Assembly: GCA_030065095.1 (NCBI GenBank)
Contig: JASJDP010000004.1
Span: 124,001 to 188,000, forward strand
From: Rhodobacter sp.
Lineage (GTDB): Bacteria; Pseudomonadota; Alphaproteobacteria; Rhodobacterales; Rhodobacteraceae
DNA: 64,000 nucleotides
Direction: 5' to 3'
In this document: positions 7,771-16,536 of the stretch, piece after piece
Layout: each line of letters starts with the position of its first letter
Numbering within the stretch: the stretch's first letter is position 1
The notes under the pieces: model-generated
Databases searched by the model: none
Seen by the model: only the letters and a program-made list of their open reading frames with translations
Told to the model about the DNA's origin: nothing
Program-made: the position numbers and the translations under genes

Positions 7771-9167
7771 AAGACAATGTCGCCGCCGCCAAAGCCGCGC
7801 TCGCCCATCTCGACATTGAAGAGAAGGAGACAAGTATCCGCGCGTCGAGCCGCGATTTCTTCTGGTATTCGCCGGTCCTGAAGGCGCGGCTCGACCATGT
7901 CACGGCCGATTTCGTGGTGCGTCCCCGGAACGAGGCAGAGGTGATCGAGGTGCTGAAGGCCTGCTATGCCCATGACTGCCCCGTCACCACGCGGGGCGCG
8001 GGCACCGGGAACTACGGCCAGGCGATGCCGCTGGAAGGCGGCTGCGTCATGCATCTGCGGCACATGGACAAGGTCAAGGAGGTACATCCCGGGCGGGTGA
8101 TCTGCGAACCGGGCGTGCTGCTGAAAGATCTCGATGCGGCCTGCAAGGACCACTCGGGGCAGGAAATCCGCATGTTCAGCTCGACCTGGGCCACCGCCAC
8201 GATCGGCGGCTTCATCGCGGGCGGCTCCGGCGGCGTGGGCTCGTGCACCTGGGGGTCCCTGCGCGATCTCGGCAACATCATCCGCCTGCGGGTTGTGACG
8301 ATGGAGGAAGAGCCGCGTGTGCTGGAGTTCCGTGGCGAGGAACTGGCGCGGGTCAGCCATGCCTACGGCACCAACGGCATCATCACCGAGATCGAGATGC
8401 CGCTGGCCCCCGCCTATGACTGGACCGAGATGTTCGTGGCCTTCGACGACTTCACCCCGGCAATGGAATTCGCCGAGGACCTCGCCAACCAGGACGGCAT
8501 CCTGATCAAGCTCGCCACCGTCTTCGAGGCACCCGTCGCGCATGATTACTTCCAGCGGGTCAAGCCATATGTCGAAGAGGGCACCCATCTCGTCGGCCTG
8601 ATGGTCGCACCGCAGTCGATGGACGGGTTCCAGACCTTCACCGCGCGGCGGCCCGAAGCGAGGGTTATCTACCGCTCGGATGACAACAACTGGGCCCGGA
8701 ATCCGGGGCCCGTGTTCGAATACGGCTGGAACCACACCACGTTGCGCGCGCTGAAGGTGGACCCGTCGATCACCTATCTGCAGGTCCGCTACGGCTATCC
8801 CCAGCACCGTGCGCTGGTCGAAAGGATGCGGGCCGAGTTCTCTCCCGAGGTTCTGCAGCATCTCGAAGTGCTGAAGGAGAGCGGCAAGGTGATCTTCGCC
8901 GGGCTCAGCCTTGTGAAGTTCACCACCGAAGAGCGGCTCGACGAGATCATCCGGATCCACGAAGAGGCCGGTGCGATGATCTTCAACCCGCACCGCTATA
9001 CGCTGGAAGAAGGCGGGCGGCAGACGGTCGACGACCGGCAGTTGCGGTTCAAGCGCGAGGCCGACCCCAAGGGGCTCTTGAATCCCGGCAAGATGATCGC
9101 CTGGGACGATCCGCACTGGGCCTATGACCGGATGTATGCCTATCCCAAACTGCAGGCGGCGGAATGA
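7767..9167 (+). CDS. FAD-binding oxidoreductase, VAO/GlcD-like (PCMH domain)
   Basis: 466 residues. The N-terminal PCMH-type FAD domain is clear: FVVRPRNEAEVIEVLKACY, the pyrophosphate loop TTRGAGTGNYGQ (74-85) and GSGGVGSCTWGSLRDLGN. The C-terminal domain ends with the usual DPKGLLNPGKM motif. Family members oxidise alcohols, hydroxy acids or amines using FAD. Its place directly after the deaminase (ATGA overlap) suggests it oxidises the deaminated intermediate. No cysteine-rich iron-sulfur domain is fused, so electrons must go to oxygen or a separate acceptor; the two flavodoxin-like genes downstream are candidates. Confidence 0.85.
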   Translation: MKDNVAAAKAALAHLDIEEKETSIRASSRDFFWYSPVLKARLDHVTADFVVRPRNEAEVIEVLKACYAHDCPVTTRGAGTGNYGQAMPLEGGCVMHLRHMDKVKEVHPGRVICEPGVLLKDLDAACKDHSGQEIRMFSSTWATATIGGFIAGGSGGVGSCTWGSLRDLGNIIRLRVVTMEEEPRVLEFRGEELARVSHAYGTNGIITEIEMPLAPAYDWTEMFVAFDDFTPAMEFAEDLANQDGILIKLATVFEAPVAHDYFQRVKPYVEEGTHLVGLMVAPQSMDGFQTFTARRPEARVIYRSDDNNWARNPGPVFEYGWNHTTLRALKVDPSITYLQVRYGYPQHRALVERMRAEFSPEVLQHLEVLKESGKVIFAGLSLVKFTTEERLDEIIRIHEEAGAMIFNPHRYTLEEGGRQTVDDRQLRFKREADPKGLLNPGKMIAWDDPHWAYDRMYAYPKLQAAE

Positions 9168-9179
9168 GCCGGTGTCGGA

Positions 9180-9260
9180 TTAAGTGCCTGCGGCACACCG
9201 GCCCGGTTGCGCCGCCTTCGGCGTCGCCGTGGGCGAGGGGCTGGCTGCCCCTCGCGCTCC
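9180..9260 (+). repeat. Cluster of short hairpins in an operon gap
   Basis: The 128-bp gap before the first reductase gene contains GTGC-CTGCG-GCAC, a CGCCG-CCTT-CGGCG-like element and the perfect inverted repeat GCGAGGGG (9233-9240) / CCCCTCGC (9248-9255). This is the only long gap downstream of the permease in an operon whose genes otherwise overlap or nearly touch. It could stabilise or attenuate the transcript. Confidence 0.4.
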
Positions 9261-9295
9261 CGGCACGAATGCGCACCCGAGCAAGGGAGCGGTGA

Positions 9296-9877
9296 GTGGC
9301 GCGCGCCCTGGTACTCTTCGCGCATCCCTGCCCCGAGAGCTACTCGGCGGCACTGCACGCGCGCGTGGTCGAAACGCTGGACCGGCGTGGCTGGGAGGTC
9401 GATGACTGCGATCTGAACGCCGAAGGGTTTTCACCCGTGCTGACCGAGGCAGAGCGGCGTGCCTATCACGACGCACCGGAAAACTGCGGACCGGTACAGG
9501 CGTATGTCGACCGGTTGCGCGCGGCGGATGCGCTGGTGATGGTGTTTCCGGTCTGGAATTTCGGCTACCCGGCGATCCTGAAAGGGTTTCTCGACCGGGT
9601 GTTCCTGCCCGGCGTGTCGTTCCGGCTGGTGGACGGCAAGGTGAAGCCGAACCTGACCCATATCCGCAAGCTCGCCGCGGTGACCACATATGGCGGCACC
9701 CGCCTGCGTGCCCTGCTGGCGGGCGATCCGCCGCGGAAATGTGTCACCCGCGCGGTCTGGCATGTCTGCCGGCCATCCAGGATGCGCTATCTTGCGCTTT
9801 ATGACATGAACCGGGCCACCGACGCGGCCCGCGCCGGGTTCCTCGACAGGGTCGAACTTGAAATGCAGGGGTTCTGA
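9296..9877 (+). CDS. NAD(P)H:quinone oxidoreductase-like flavoprotein (paralog 1)
   Basis: 193 residues, flavodoxin-like fold of the MdaB/KefF family (PF02525). FAHPCPESYSAALH is the phosphate-binding start and VFPVWNFGYPAILKGFLDRV is the conserved flavin/dimer motif. These enzymes use NAD(P)H for two-electron reduction of quinones or flavins. The start is GTG 9296, after an AAGGGAG ribosome site; no in-frame ATG fits better. It is followed one base later by a related gene. Confidence 0.8.
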   Translation: MARALVLFAHPCPESYSAALHARVVETLDRRGWEVDDCDLNAEGFSPVLTEAERRAYHDAPENCGPVQAYVDRLRAADALVMVFPVWNFGYPAILKGFLDRVFLPGVSFRLVDGKVKPNLTHIRKLAAVTTYGGTRLRALLAGDPPRKCVTRAVWHVCRPSRMRYLALYDMNRATDAARAGFLDRVELEMQGF

Positions 9878-9878
9878 G

Positions 9879-10505
9879 ATGCGCGCGCTGGTGGTCTACT
9901 GCCATCCGAGACCCGAAAGCTTTACGGCGGCGGTGCGCGACGTCGTGCTGGACAGGCTGGCCGGTGCCGGAGCCGAGACGCGGCTGATCGACCTCTATGG
10001 CTGTGACTTCGATCCCAGGCTCAGCGCCGCCGAGCACCGCGACTACGAGGATCTGTCGAAAAACCAGGCCCCGGTCGCCGATCATGTCGCCGATCTTGCC
10101 TGGTGCGACACGCTGATCTTCGTCTACCCCACCTGGTGGTACGGCCTGCCCGCGATGCTGAAGGGCTGGCTCGACCGGGTTCTGGTGCCGGGCTGCGCCT
10201 TTCTGATGCCCGACGAGCAGCACACCGATATCCGGCCCGCGCTGACCCATATCACCCGGCTCGGCGTCTTCACCACCTGTGGCGCCAGCTGGTGGCTGAC
10301 CCGCTATGTCAGCGCGCCGGGCAAGCGCATGATCCTGCGCGGCATCCGGCTCTTGTGCGCCAGGGGCTGCAGGACCTGCTATACCGCGCATTATCTGATG
10401 GACGGCTCGACCCCGCAAAGCCGGGCCCGGCATCTCGACCGGGTGGCGGCCAAGATGGACCGGTTCATCGGCCCGGCGCACCGCCGCGAGGAAGCCCCGG
10501 CATGA
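9879..10505 (+). CDS. NAD(P)H:quinone oxidoreductase-like flavoprotein (paralog 2)
   Basis: 208 residues, clearly related to the preceding gene: YCHPRPESFTAAVRD at the N-terminus and VYPTWWYGLPAMLKGWLDRV in the middle. The C-terminus contains a cysteine cluster (LLCARGCRTCYTAH) that the first copy has only in part (CVTRAVWHVC). The start ATG lies one base after the stop of paralog 1, so the two are co-translated and could form a heterodimer. They probably supply or remove electrons for the neighbouring oxidase or oxygenase steps. Confidence 0.8.
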   Translation: MRALVVYCHPRPESFTAAVRDVVLDRLAGAGAETRLIDLYGCDFDPRLSAAEHRDYEDLSKNQAPVADHVADLAWCDTLIFVYPTWWYGLPAMLKGWLDRVLVPGCAFLMPDEQHTDIRPALTHITRLGVFTTCGASWWLTRYVSAPGKRMILRGIRLLCARGCRTCYTAHYLMDGSTPQSRARHLDRVAAKMDRFIGPAHRREEAPA

Positions 10506-11422
10506 TTCCGGTCCTCGACTGGCGCCGCTTTGCCGAGGACCCTGCGGGATTTGCCGGCGAACTCGGCGCCGCCTGCCGCGGTCCGGGGTTCTTCCTGCTT
10601 ATCAACCACGGGATCCCCGAGGATCTGCGCGCCCGGATCTTCACCCAGGCGGATGCCTTTTTCGCCCTGCCGGAGGCCGAAAAGGCCAGGATCTCGATCC
10701 TCAACACCCCGCATTACCGCGGCTGGGGCAAGGAGGGCGACGAATCGCTCGACGAAACCAGTCCACTGGTGGACCGCAAGGAAACCTTCAACATCGGGTA
10801 CGACCTGCCCGCCGACGACCCGCGCGTGATCGCGGGCGAGCCGTTTCGCGGGGTCAACCAGTGGCCGGATCTGCCGGGGTTCCGCGACACGCTCTTGGCC
10901 TATTACGACGCCGCTCTGGCGCTCGGCCGGGAGATCCACCGCGCCATCGCGGTCGACCTTGGCCTGCCGCAAGATCACTTCGACCGCGCCTTCGACGAAC
11001 CGCTGGCCGCCCTGCGCCTGCTGCACTACCCCCCTGCCACCGGCGACCGGAACGAAATCGGTGCCGGGGCGCATACCGATTACGGGGCGATCACGCTTTT
11101 GATGACCGATGGAGAGCCCGGGCTGCAGGTCAGGCCCCGCGGCGGCGACTGGACGGATATACGCCATGTCCCGGGCGCCTATGTCGTCAATATCGGCGAC
11201 TGCCTGATGCGGTGGACCAACGACATCTACGTGTCGACACCGCACCGCGTTCTGCCGCCGAAACGCACCCGGCGCTCGATCGCGATGTTCGTCGAGACCC
11301 GTCCAGACCAGATCATCCGCGCGCTTCCCGGCACCGGAGATCCGAAATATCCGCCTATACGGGCCGCCGACTATCTGATGTCGCGGCTCGATGCGACCTA
11401 TGCACCGAAGGAGCTGACATGA
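10502..11422 (+). CDS. 2-oxoglutarate/Fe(II)-dependent oxygenase, isopenicillin N synthase-like
   Basis: 306 residues. The N-terminal DIOX_N domain (IPVLDWRRF ... GFFLLINHGIP) is followed by the Fe(II) site HTD (H191, D193) and H248 in VSTPHRVLPP, with the RxS co-substrate motif in TRRSIAMF (R257, S259). All residues for a functional oxygenase that uses 2-oxoglutarate are there. Such enzymes hydroxylate or open small ring substrates; XanA-type and other catabolic members act on purines and pyrimidines. ATGA overlap with both neighbours. Confidence 0.87.
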   Translation: MIPVLDWRRFAEDPAGFAGELGAACRGPGFFLLINHGIPEDLRARIFTQADAFFALPEAEKARISILNTPHYRGWGKEGDESLDETSPLVDRKETFNIGYDLPADDPRVIAGEPFRGVNQWPDLPGFRDTLLAYYDAALALGREIHRAIAVDLGLPQDHFDRAFDEPLAALRLLHYPPATGDRNEIGAGAHTDYGAITLLMTDGEPGLQVRPRGGDWTDIRHVPGAYVVNIGDCLMRWTNDIYVSTPHRVLPPKRTRRSIAMFVETRPDQIIRALPGTGDPKYPPIRAADYLMSRLDATYAPKELT

Positions 11423-12186
11423 CCCGCCGCTTCGACTGGGCCGACTATCGCATGTCCGAATATGCCGGGATCGACCCGGCGACCGCCATTGCGATCCTGC
11501 CGACCGCGGCGATCGAACAGCATGGGCCGCACCTGCCCGTGGGCACCGACACGATGATCGCCGCAGGCATGCTGGATCGGCTGCGCGCGGATTGCCCCGA
11601 CGACATCGACATCCGCATCCTGCCGATCCAGGCGGTGGGCAAGTCGAACGAACATCTGCACGCCCCCGGCACCCTGACCCTGACGGCCGCGGCCGCGTTG
11701 CAGGCCTGGACCGAGATCGGCCTGTCGGTCGCCCGCGCCGGGGTTCGGAAAATCGTGATCGCCAATTCCCATGGCGGCAATCTGGACCTGATCTCGATCC
11801 TCGCGCGCGAGCTTCGGGTTCAGGCGCAAATGCTCGCGGTGAAATGCCAATGGGGCGCCTTCGGCCATCCAGAGGACATGTTCAGCCCGCATGAGCGGAC
11901 CTACGGCATCCATGGCGGCGACGTCGAAACCTCGCTGATGCTGGCCTTCCGGCCAGAAACGGTGGATATGGCGCAGGCGCAGGACTTTCGCTCCAGCGCC
12001 GAGGACACCGCAATATCGCCGATCGGCCCGGTCAGCTATGGCTGGATCGCAACCGATCTGAACCGACACGGGGTCGTCGGCGATGCAAGCGTGGCGACCG
12101 CCGAAAAGGGGCGCGCGACCGCGGCACATCAGGTCGCGGGATTCATCGAGCTGCTGAGACAGGTCCGCGACACGCCCGCGCCTTGA
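11419..12186 (+). CDS. Creatininase-family amidohydrolase
   Basis: 255 residues. The metal ligands of creatininase are visible: E33, H35 and D44 in AAIEQHGPHLPVGTD, then NSHGGN and GIHGGDVETS. The family opens cyclic amides (creatinine) and removes formyl groups from formylaminopyrimidines (ArfB), both consistent with a ring-degrading operon. It overlaps the oxygenase gene by four bases and is the last gene of the run; 274 bp follow before the tRNA gene. Confidence 0.88.
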   Translation: MTRRFDWADYRMSEYAGIDPATAIAILPTAAIEQHGPHLPVGTDTMIAAGMLDRLRADCPDDIDIRILPIQAVGKSNEHLHAPGTLTLTAAAALQAWTEIGLSVARAGVRKIVIANSHGGNLDLISILARELRVQAQMLAVKCQWGAFGHPEDMFSPHERTYGIHGGDVETSLMLAFRPETVDMAQAQDFRSSAEDTAISPIGPVSYGWIATDLNRHGVVGDASVATAEKGRATAAHQVAGFIELLRQVRDTPAP

Positions 12187-12420
12187 CGGGCCGGGCCCTC
12201 GAACCAGTTTCGCCAAACGGGTGCATTGTCCGCGCGGACCGCAGTGCGGGCGTTGGCATGGAGCGGTCGTTGCACGCCGTACCAGTTTTATAAGGTGCCT
12301 TCGATCACCCGCTCCCCCGGGCTGAAAGCCCGGATCGCGACCGCACCCGGCTCCGGTCGCCGGGTATGCCCCCGCCCAGCCGTCCGGCAAACCGCATTCA
12401 CATCAGCTGGCCGATCCGGC

Positions 12421-12449
12421 TTGACCCGATTCGGTCTATCGACTACCCA
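12421..12449 (+). promoter_or_regulatory. Candidate promoter of tRNA-Gly
   Basis: TTGACC (12421-12426), 17-base spacer, TACCCA (12444-12449); transcription would start near 12456, five bases before the mature tRNA. The -10 is poor but spacing and position fit. Confidence 0.4.
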
Positions 12450-12460
12450 AACCGGACCAA

Positions 12461-12534
12461 GCGGGTATGGTGTAGTGGTAGCGCGCCGGCTTCCCAAGCC
12501 TGAAGTGCGGGTTCGATTCCCGCTACCCGCTCCA
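12461..12534 (+). tRNA. tRNA-Gly (anticodon CCC)
   Basis: Complete cloverleaf of 74 bases including encoded CCA: acceptor GCGGGTA/TACCCGC, D-stem GTGT/GCGC, anticodon loop TTCCCAA (anticodon CCC), variable loop AAGT, T-stem GCGGG/CCCGC with loop TTCGATT, discriminator T. The anticodon stem CCGGC/GCCTG has one C-U mismatch at the second pair. It reads GGG codons. No integrase or attachment-site duplicate lies beside it. Confidence 0.95.
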
Positions 12535-12650
12535 CCGCCCCCGATATCCGAACCATCCGGTAAAACACCGCCTTGACCAATCGCCGCTCCGGTGTATCCA
12601 GACCCGGTGCCGTGGCGCCGCCTGCGCCGCAAATGACCGGAGGTCCGCCG

Positions 12651-13436
12651 ATGCCGATCCGCGCCGTCGTCTGGGGCGAGAATGTCCATGAACAGACCAA
12701 TGCCACCGTCGCCGGGCTCTATCCCGGTGGCATGCACAAGGCCATTGCCGATGCCTTGAACCTGGATTCCGGGCTCTCCGCCACGACCGCGACGCTGCAG
12801 GAACCCGAACACGGCTTGCCCGAGGCGCGCCTGGCGGAAACCGATGTCCTGCTCTGGTGGGGCCATGCCGCCCATGGCGACGTGTCCGACGAAGTGGTGG
12901 ACCGCGTGGCGGCCCAGGTCTGGGCCGGGATGGGCCTGATCGTGCTGCATTCAGGGCATTTTTCGAAGATCTTCAAGCGTCTGATGGGCACGCCCTGCGG
13001 GCTCACCTGGCGCGAGGCCGGAGAGCGCGAGCGGATCTGGGTGACGGCGCCGAACCATCCCATCGCCGCCGGTCTGCCGGCGTATTTCGAGCTCGAGAAC
13101 GAAGAGATGTATGGCGAACCGTTCCGCGTGCCCGAACCGCTGGAAACGGTGTTCATCGGCTGGTTCCAGGGCGGCGAGGTGTTCCGGTCCGGCCTGACCT
13201 ACCGGCGCGGGGCCGGCAACGTCTTCTACTTCCAGCCGGGCCATGAAACCTACCCGACCTATCACGACGCGACCGTCCAGCAGGTGCTGCGTAACGCCGT
13301 GCACTGGGCGCATAATCCCGCCGCGCGCATCGGCAACGTCACCGATGCCCCGAACCGGCCGGTCGAGGATGCGCTGGAACCCATCGAGGCGCGCGGGCCG
13401 AAACTGCACGCGAAGGGCGAGGCCGGGTTCCGGTGA
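12651..13436 (+). CDS. ThuA-like (trehalose utilization) domain protein
   Basis: 261 residues resembling ThuA, a glutamine-amidotransferase-like fold found with sugar oxidation genes: [10 protein letters not shown] at the start, [28 protein letters not shown] and [17 protein letters not shown]. ThuA and ThuB (a Gfo/Idh/MocA protein) act together in 3-keto-trehalose metabolism in rhizobia, and a Gfo/Idh/MocA gene overlaps the stop codon here. Start ATG 12651 has a CGGAGGT ribosome site seven bases upstream; an in-frame upstream extension was rejected. Confidence 0.87.
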   Translation: MPIRAVVWGENVHEQTNATVAGLYPGGMHKAIADALNLDSGLSATTATLQEPEHGLPEARLAETDVLLWWGHAAHGDVSDEVVDRVAAQVWAGMGLIVLHSGHFSKIFKRLMGTPCGLTWREAGERERIWVTAPNHPIAAGLPAYFELENEEMYGEPFRVPEPLETVFIGWFQGGEVFRSGLTYRRGAGNVFYFQPGHETYPTYHDATVQQVLRNAVHWAHNPAARIGNVTDAPNRPVEDALEPIEARGPKLHAKGEAGFR

Positions 13437-14491
13437 GAGGCACGATCCGCCTGCTGATCGTCGGTGCGGGGCGCATGGGCCGGACCCATGCCGAGGCCTT
13501 TGCCGCCATGGACGGTGTCGGGATCGCCGGCGTGGCCGATATCGACCCGGGCGCTGCGGCCCGGATGGCCGGGGCCTTCGACGGCGCACGGCCTTTCGCG
13601 TCCGTGTCCGACGCACTGGCGGCGCTCGACTTCGATGCGGCGGCGAATGTGACACCCGACGCCGTGCACCACGCCACCACGATGCCGCTGCTGGCGGCCG
13701 GCAAACACGTGCTGTGCGAAAAACCGCTGGCGGCGAACGCCGCCGACGCCGCCCGGATGGCCGGGACCGCACAGGATGCCGGCGTCGTGCACATGGTCAA
13801 CCTGACCTACCGCAAGGTCCCGGCGATGCAGGCCGCCGCCGCGATGGTGGCGCGCGGGGATATCGGCCGGGTGCGGCATTTCGAGGCGAGCTATCTGCAA
13901 AGCTGGCTGACCCAGCCCGCCTGGGGCGACTGGCGGACCGACCCGGCCTGGCTGTGGCGCTTGTCGACGGCGCACGGATCAAAGGGGGTGCTGGGCGATG
14001 TGGGCATCCACATTCTGGATTTCGCCACCCACGTCGCGGGCGACGGCATCGCCGACATCTCCTGCCGCCTGCAGACCTTCGACAAGGCGCCGGGCGGGCG
14101 GATCGGCGACTATGCGCTCGACGCCAACGATAGCTGCGTGATGCATGTCGGATTGCAGGGCGGCGCGATCGGCACGGTCACGGCGTCGCGATTCGCCTCG
14201 GGCCATCTCAACGACCTGTTTCTGCGGATCTACGGCGACACGGGCGGTCTCGAGATATCGTTCGCAGGGGGCGTGAGCCTGCTGCGCTCCTGCCTCGGCG
14301 CCGACCTGCGGGCGGCGCGATGGAGCGAGGTCGAAACCCCGCCGGTTCCGCCGGTCTTCGAGCGCTTCATCGCCGCCATCCGCGGCGAGGGACCGGCCGA
14401 TCCCGACTTTCACCGCGGCGCGGCCCTGCAACGGGTGCTCGATGCGGCGGAAGCCTCGGATGTCGCCGACGGCCGGCGCATTGCCGTCTGA
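13433..14491 (+). CDS. Gfo/Idh/MocA family oxidoreductase
   Basis: 352 residues. Rossmann NAD(P) motif [14 protein letters not shown] near residue 10, the conserved CEKPLAAN (about 98-105) with the catalytic-region lysine, and the C-terminal alpha/beta domain with [16 protein letters not shown]. The family oxidises or reduces hydroxyl groups on sugars and inositols. Start is GTG 13433, overlapping the ThuA-like stop by four bases, so the pair is a unit like thuAB; the exact sugar is unknown. Confidence 0.9.
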   Translation: MRGTIRLLIVGAGRMGRTHAEAFAAMDGVGIAGVADIDPGAAARMAGAFDGARPFASVSDALAALDFDAAANVTPDAVHHATTMPLLAAGKHVLCEKPLAANAADAARMAGTAQDAGVVHMVNLTYRKVPAMQAAAAMVARGDIGRVRHFEASYLQSWLTQPAWGDWRTDPAWLWRLSTAHGSKGVLGDVGIHILDFATHVAGDGIADISCRLQTFDKAPGGRIGDYALDANDSCVMHVGLQGGAIGTVTASRFASGHLNDLFLRIYGDTGGLEISFAGGVSLLRSCLGADLRAARWSEVETPPVPPVFERFIAAIRGEGPADPDFHRGAALQRVLDAAEASDVADGRRIAV

Positions 14492-14493
14492 TG

Positions 14494-15672
14494 TCAGCCC
14501 AGCAGGTCCGGGCGCAGCACCATGACGGCGCCCAGGACCAGCAACACCACCCCGCCCACAAGATGCGACACCCGCGAGATTGCCGCCGAGGCGAAGGTCG
14601 CGCGCAGGGTGAGCATGGCGATGACGAAGATCGTGGTGTCGTCCAGCAGGAACACCGTGACGTAAAGCAGCAGATACCCGTAATAGGCGCCGAGCGGCAG
14701 GTCATGCATCGCCAGCATCTGGGCAAAGACGGCCGGCACGCCGGCCGAACAGACCAGCTCGATCAGGTTCACCGAGATGGCCAGCGCCGCGATTCCAAGG
14801 GCCGCCACCGCAAGATTCGGCTGCTCGACCAGGGCCCGGAACGCCTCGGAAATCGTCTTGCGGCGGTTCGACGGCGTGACTTTGCAGACCCCTTCGGGAT
14901 TGGTCCAGTATTCGCGCAGGTAGTAAAGGCCCGCCGCGACCGCCAGGGCGCCGATGGCCAGCCGTAGCCAGCCCACCGCGCCGATCCAGAGCACGATGTT
15001 CAGCCAGGCGGCCATCACGGCGAAATACATCACCCCCGTAGCCGCCAGAAACACAAGGCCCAGCGTCCACATCCGGCGGCTGTCTTCGACGCCGAGCAGG
15101 AAGGCGATCAGCAGGGCCAGCACCCACATGGCGCAGGGGTTGAACCCGTCGACGGCCGCAAGCACCACGGTGAGCATCGGCAGGGACAGGGTGGAAAGCC
15201 TCAACTCGCCGATCCAGGGCAAGGTGACCGTGCCCTCGGTTGCCTGGATCTGTTCGGTCTGTCCGGCGATCTCTTCCTGCATTGGCTCCTGCGCATCGCC
15301 GGATTGCGCGTCCCGGCATGGACCGGCACGGCAGGCCGCAATCATATCGGCATATCGCTGTTTCGTGCTGCGGCCAAACCCCAACGCGTGGGTGTCCCCG
15401 ACGACCGCCAGGGGCACCGCAGGGCGGTCGATCCCAAGTGCCGCAACGGCGTCCCGAAAGCGCTGGTTGTTCGCCTCGGACAGGCCGAGCTCGATTTCGT
15501 TCACGATCAATGCGGGGTCGTCGGCTTGCATCTCGGCCAGCGCCGCACGGGCGCGTTCGCAAAACGGGCAGCCCTCTTGCCAGAAGACATGCAAGGTGAC
15601 CTCTTGCGCCGCGGCAAGGCTGGCCCAGAGCAGCGCGCAGAGAACGTAGCAACAGCGAAGCATCCGTGTCAT
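14494..15672 (-). CDS. Fusion of periplasmic thioredoxin-like domain and DsbD/CcdA-like membrane domain
   Basis: 392 residues. Signal peptide (CCYVLCALLWASLAAA), then a thioredoxin/glutaredoxin-like domain with a CxxC centre (HVFWQEGCPFCERAR, about 28-42), a linker rich in Gln and Glu, and a membrane domain of about six helices starting at VDGFNPCAMWVLALLIAFLL; further cysteines (SVNLIELVCSAG) lie in the helices. DsbD-like proteins carry reducing power across the inner membrane, and the fusion suggests it delivers it to its own thioredoxin domain. Target proteins are not evident. Ends two bases from the convergent Gfo/Idh/MocA gene. Confidence 0.8.
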   Translation of the reverse strand: MTRMLRCCYVLCALLWASLAAAQEVTLHVFWQEGCPFCERARAALAEMQADDPALIVNEIELGLSEANNQRFRDAVAALGIDRPAVPLAVVGDTHALGFGRSTKQRYADMIAACRAGPCRDAQSGDAQEPMQEEIAGQTEQIQATEGTVTLPWIGELRLSTLSLPMLTVVLAAVDGFNPCAMWVLALLIAFLLGVEDSRRMWTLGLVFLAATGVMYFAVMAAWLNIVLWIGAVGWLRLAIGALAVAAGLYYLREYWTNPEGVCKVTPSNRRKTISEAFRALVEQPNLAVAALGIAALAISVNLIELVCSAGVPAVFAQMLAMHDLPLGAYYGYLLLYVTVFLLDDTTIFVIAMLTLRATFASAAISRVSHLVGGVVLLVLGAVMVLRPDLLG

Positions 15673-15819
15673 GGGGCGGGATCATCACGAATAGCGAAGA
15701 TCGGCGCCTTGATCCCCGTCAAGACACCGGCCGCTGGCCGGCGCCGCGGGATCTGCGATGGCACGAATTCCCGCGAAACTGCGCTTGACCGCTCCAGGCC
15801 ATGGCCGCCTGCCGGCGGA

Positions 15820-16536
15820 TCACTCCAGCGTCACCGTCACCCGGCGGTTCTGGCGGCCCTTTTTCTCGATCTTGCCGATCACCGCGCGGCCGATCTCTGC
15901 CGTGCTCGCGACATGGGTTCCCCCGCAGGGCTGCAGGTCGACCTGCCCGTCATCCGTCCCGATCCGGATCAGCCGAACCCGCCCCGCGCCGGATGGCGGC
16001 TTCACCGACATCGTCTTGACCAGCTCGGGTTTCGCGGCAAGCTCTTCGTCGGTGATCCAGTCCTCGGTCACGCGGTAATCCGCGCCTACGAGCGCGTCCA
16101 ACTCCTGCTGCAGCGCCGCCTTGTCCTCTGGTGCTTCGGGCATGTCGAAATCGAGCCGGCCCTTGCCCTCGCCGATCGATCCACCGGTGACCGGCAAAGG
16201 GATCACCACAGACAGCAGGTGCAGCGCGGTGTGCACCCGCATCAGGCGGTGGCGGCGGTCCCAGTCGATCTTTTGCGTGACCTCGGCTCCGGCTGGCGGC
16301 AGATCCGCGCCTTCGCGCGGGATCAGGACGATGTCGTCGCCGCCTCCCTTTACGGTGTTGACGATGTCACAGCGCCCGCCGTCCCAGGCAAGCGCCCCGG
16401 TATCGCCGGGCTGGCCGCCGCCCTGGGCATAGAACACCGTCCTGTCGACGACGATGCCGCCGTCCTCGGTGATCGCGGTGACCGTGCCGTCGGTTTCGGC
16501 AAGGTAGGGCGATGTCAGAAACAGCTTTTCGGTCAT
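15820..16536 (-). CDS. AlaX-type alanyl-tRNA editing protein
   Basis: 238 residues matching the free-standing editing domain of alanyl-tRNA synthetase: VFYAQGGGQPGDTG near the N-terminus, the zinc-site HxxxH in RVHTALHLLS and the CxxxH in QPCGGTHVAS. AlaX hydrolyses mischarged Ser- or Gly-tRNA(Ala). ATG 16536 overlaps the stop of the mechanosensitive channel gene by four bases, making it the last gene of the trgA-trgB-cysK-channel run. Confidence 0.9.
   Translation of the reverse strand: MTEKLFLTSPYLAETDGTVTAITEDGGIVVDRTVFYAQGGGQPGDTGALAWDGGRCDIVNTVKGGGDDIVLIPREGADLPPAGAEVTQKIDWDRRHRLMRVHTALHLLSVVIPLPVTGGSIGEGKGRLDFDMPEAPEDKAALQQELDALVGADYRVTEDWITDEELAAKPELVKTMSVKPPSGAGRVRLIRIGTDDGQVDLQPCGGTHVASTAEIGRAVIGKIEKKGRQNRRVTVTLE

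Noticed and set aside
12461-12534. tRNA-Gly as an integration site for a genomic island
   Set aside because: No repeated 3' tRNA fragment and no integrase was found on either side.
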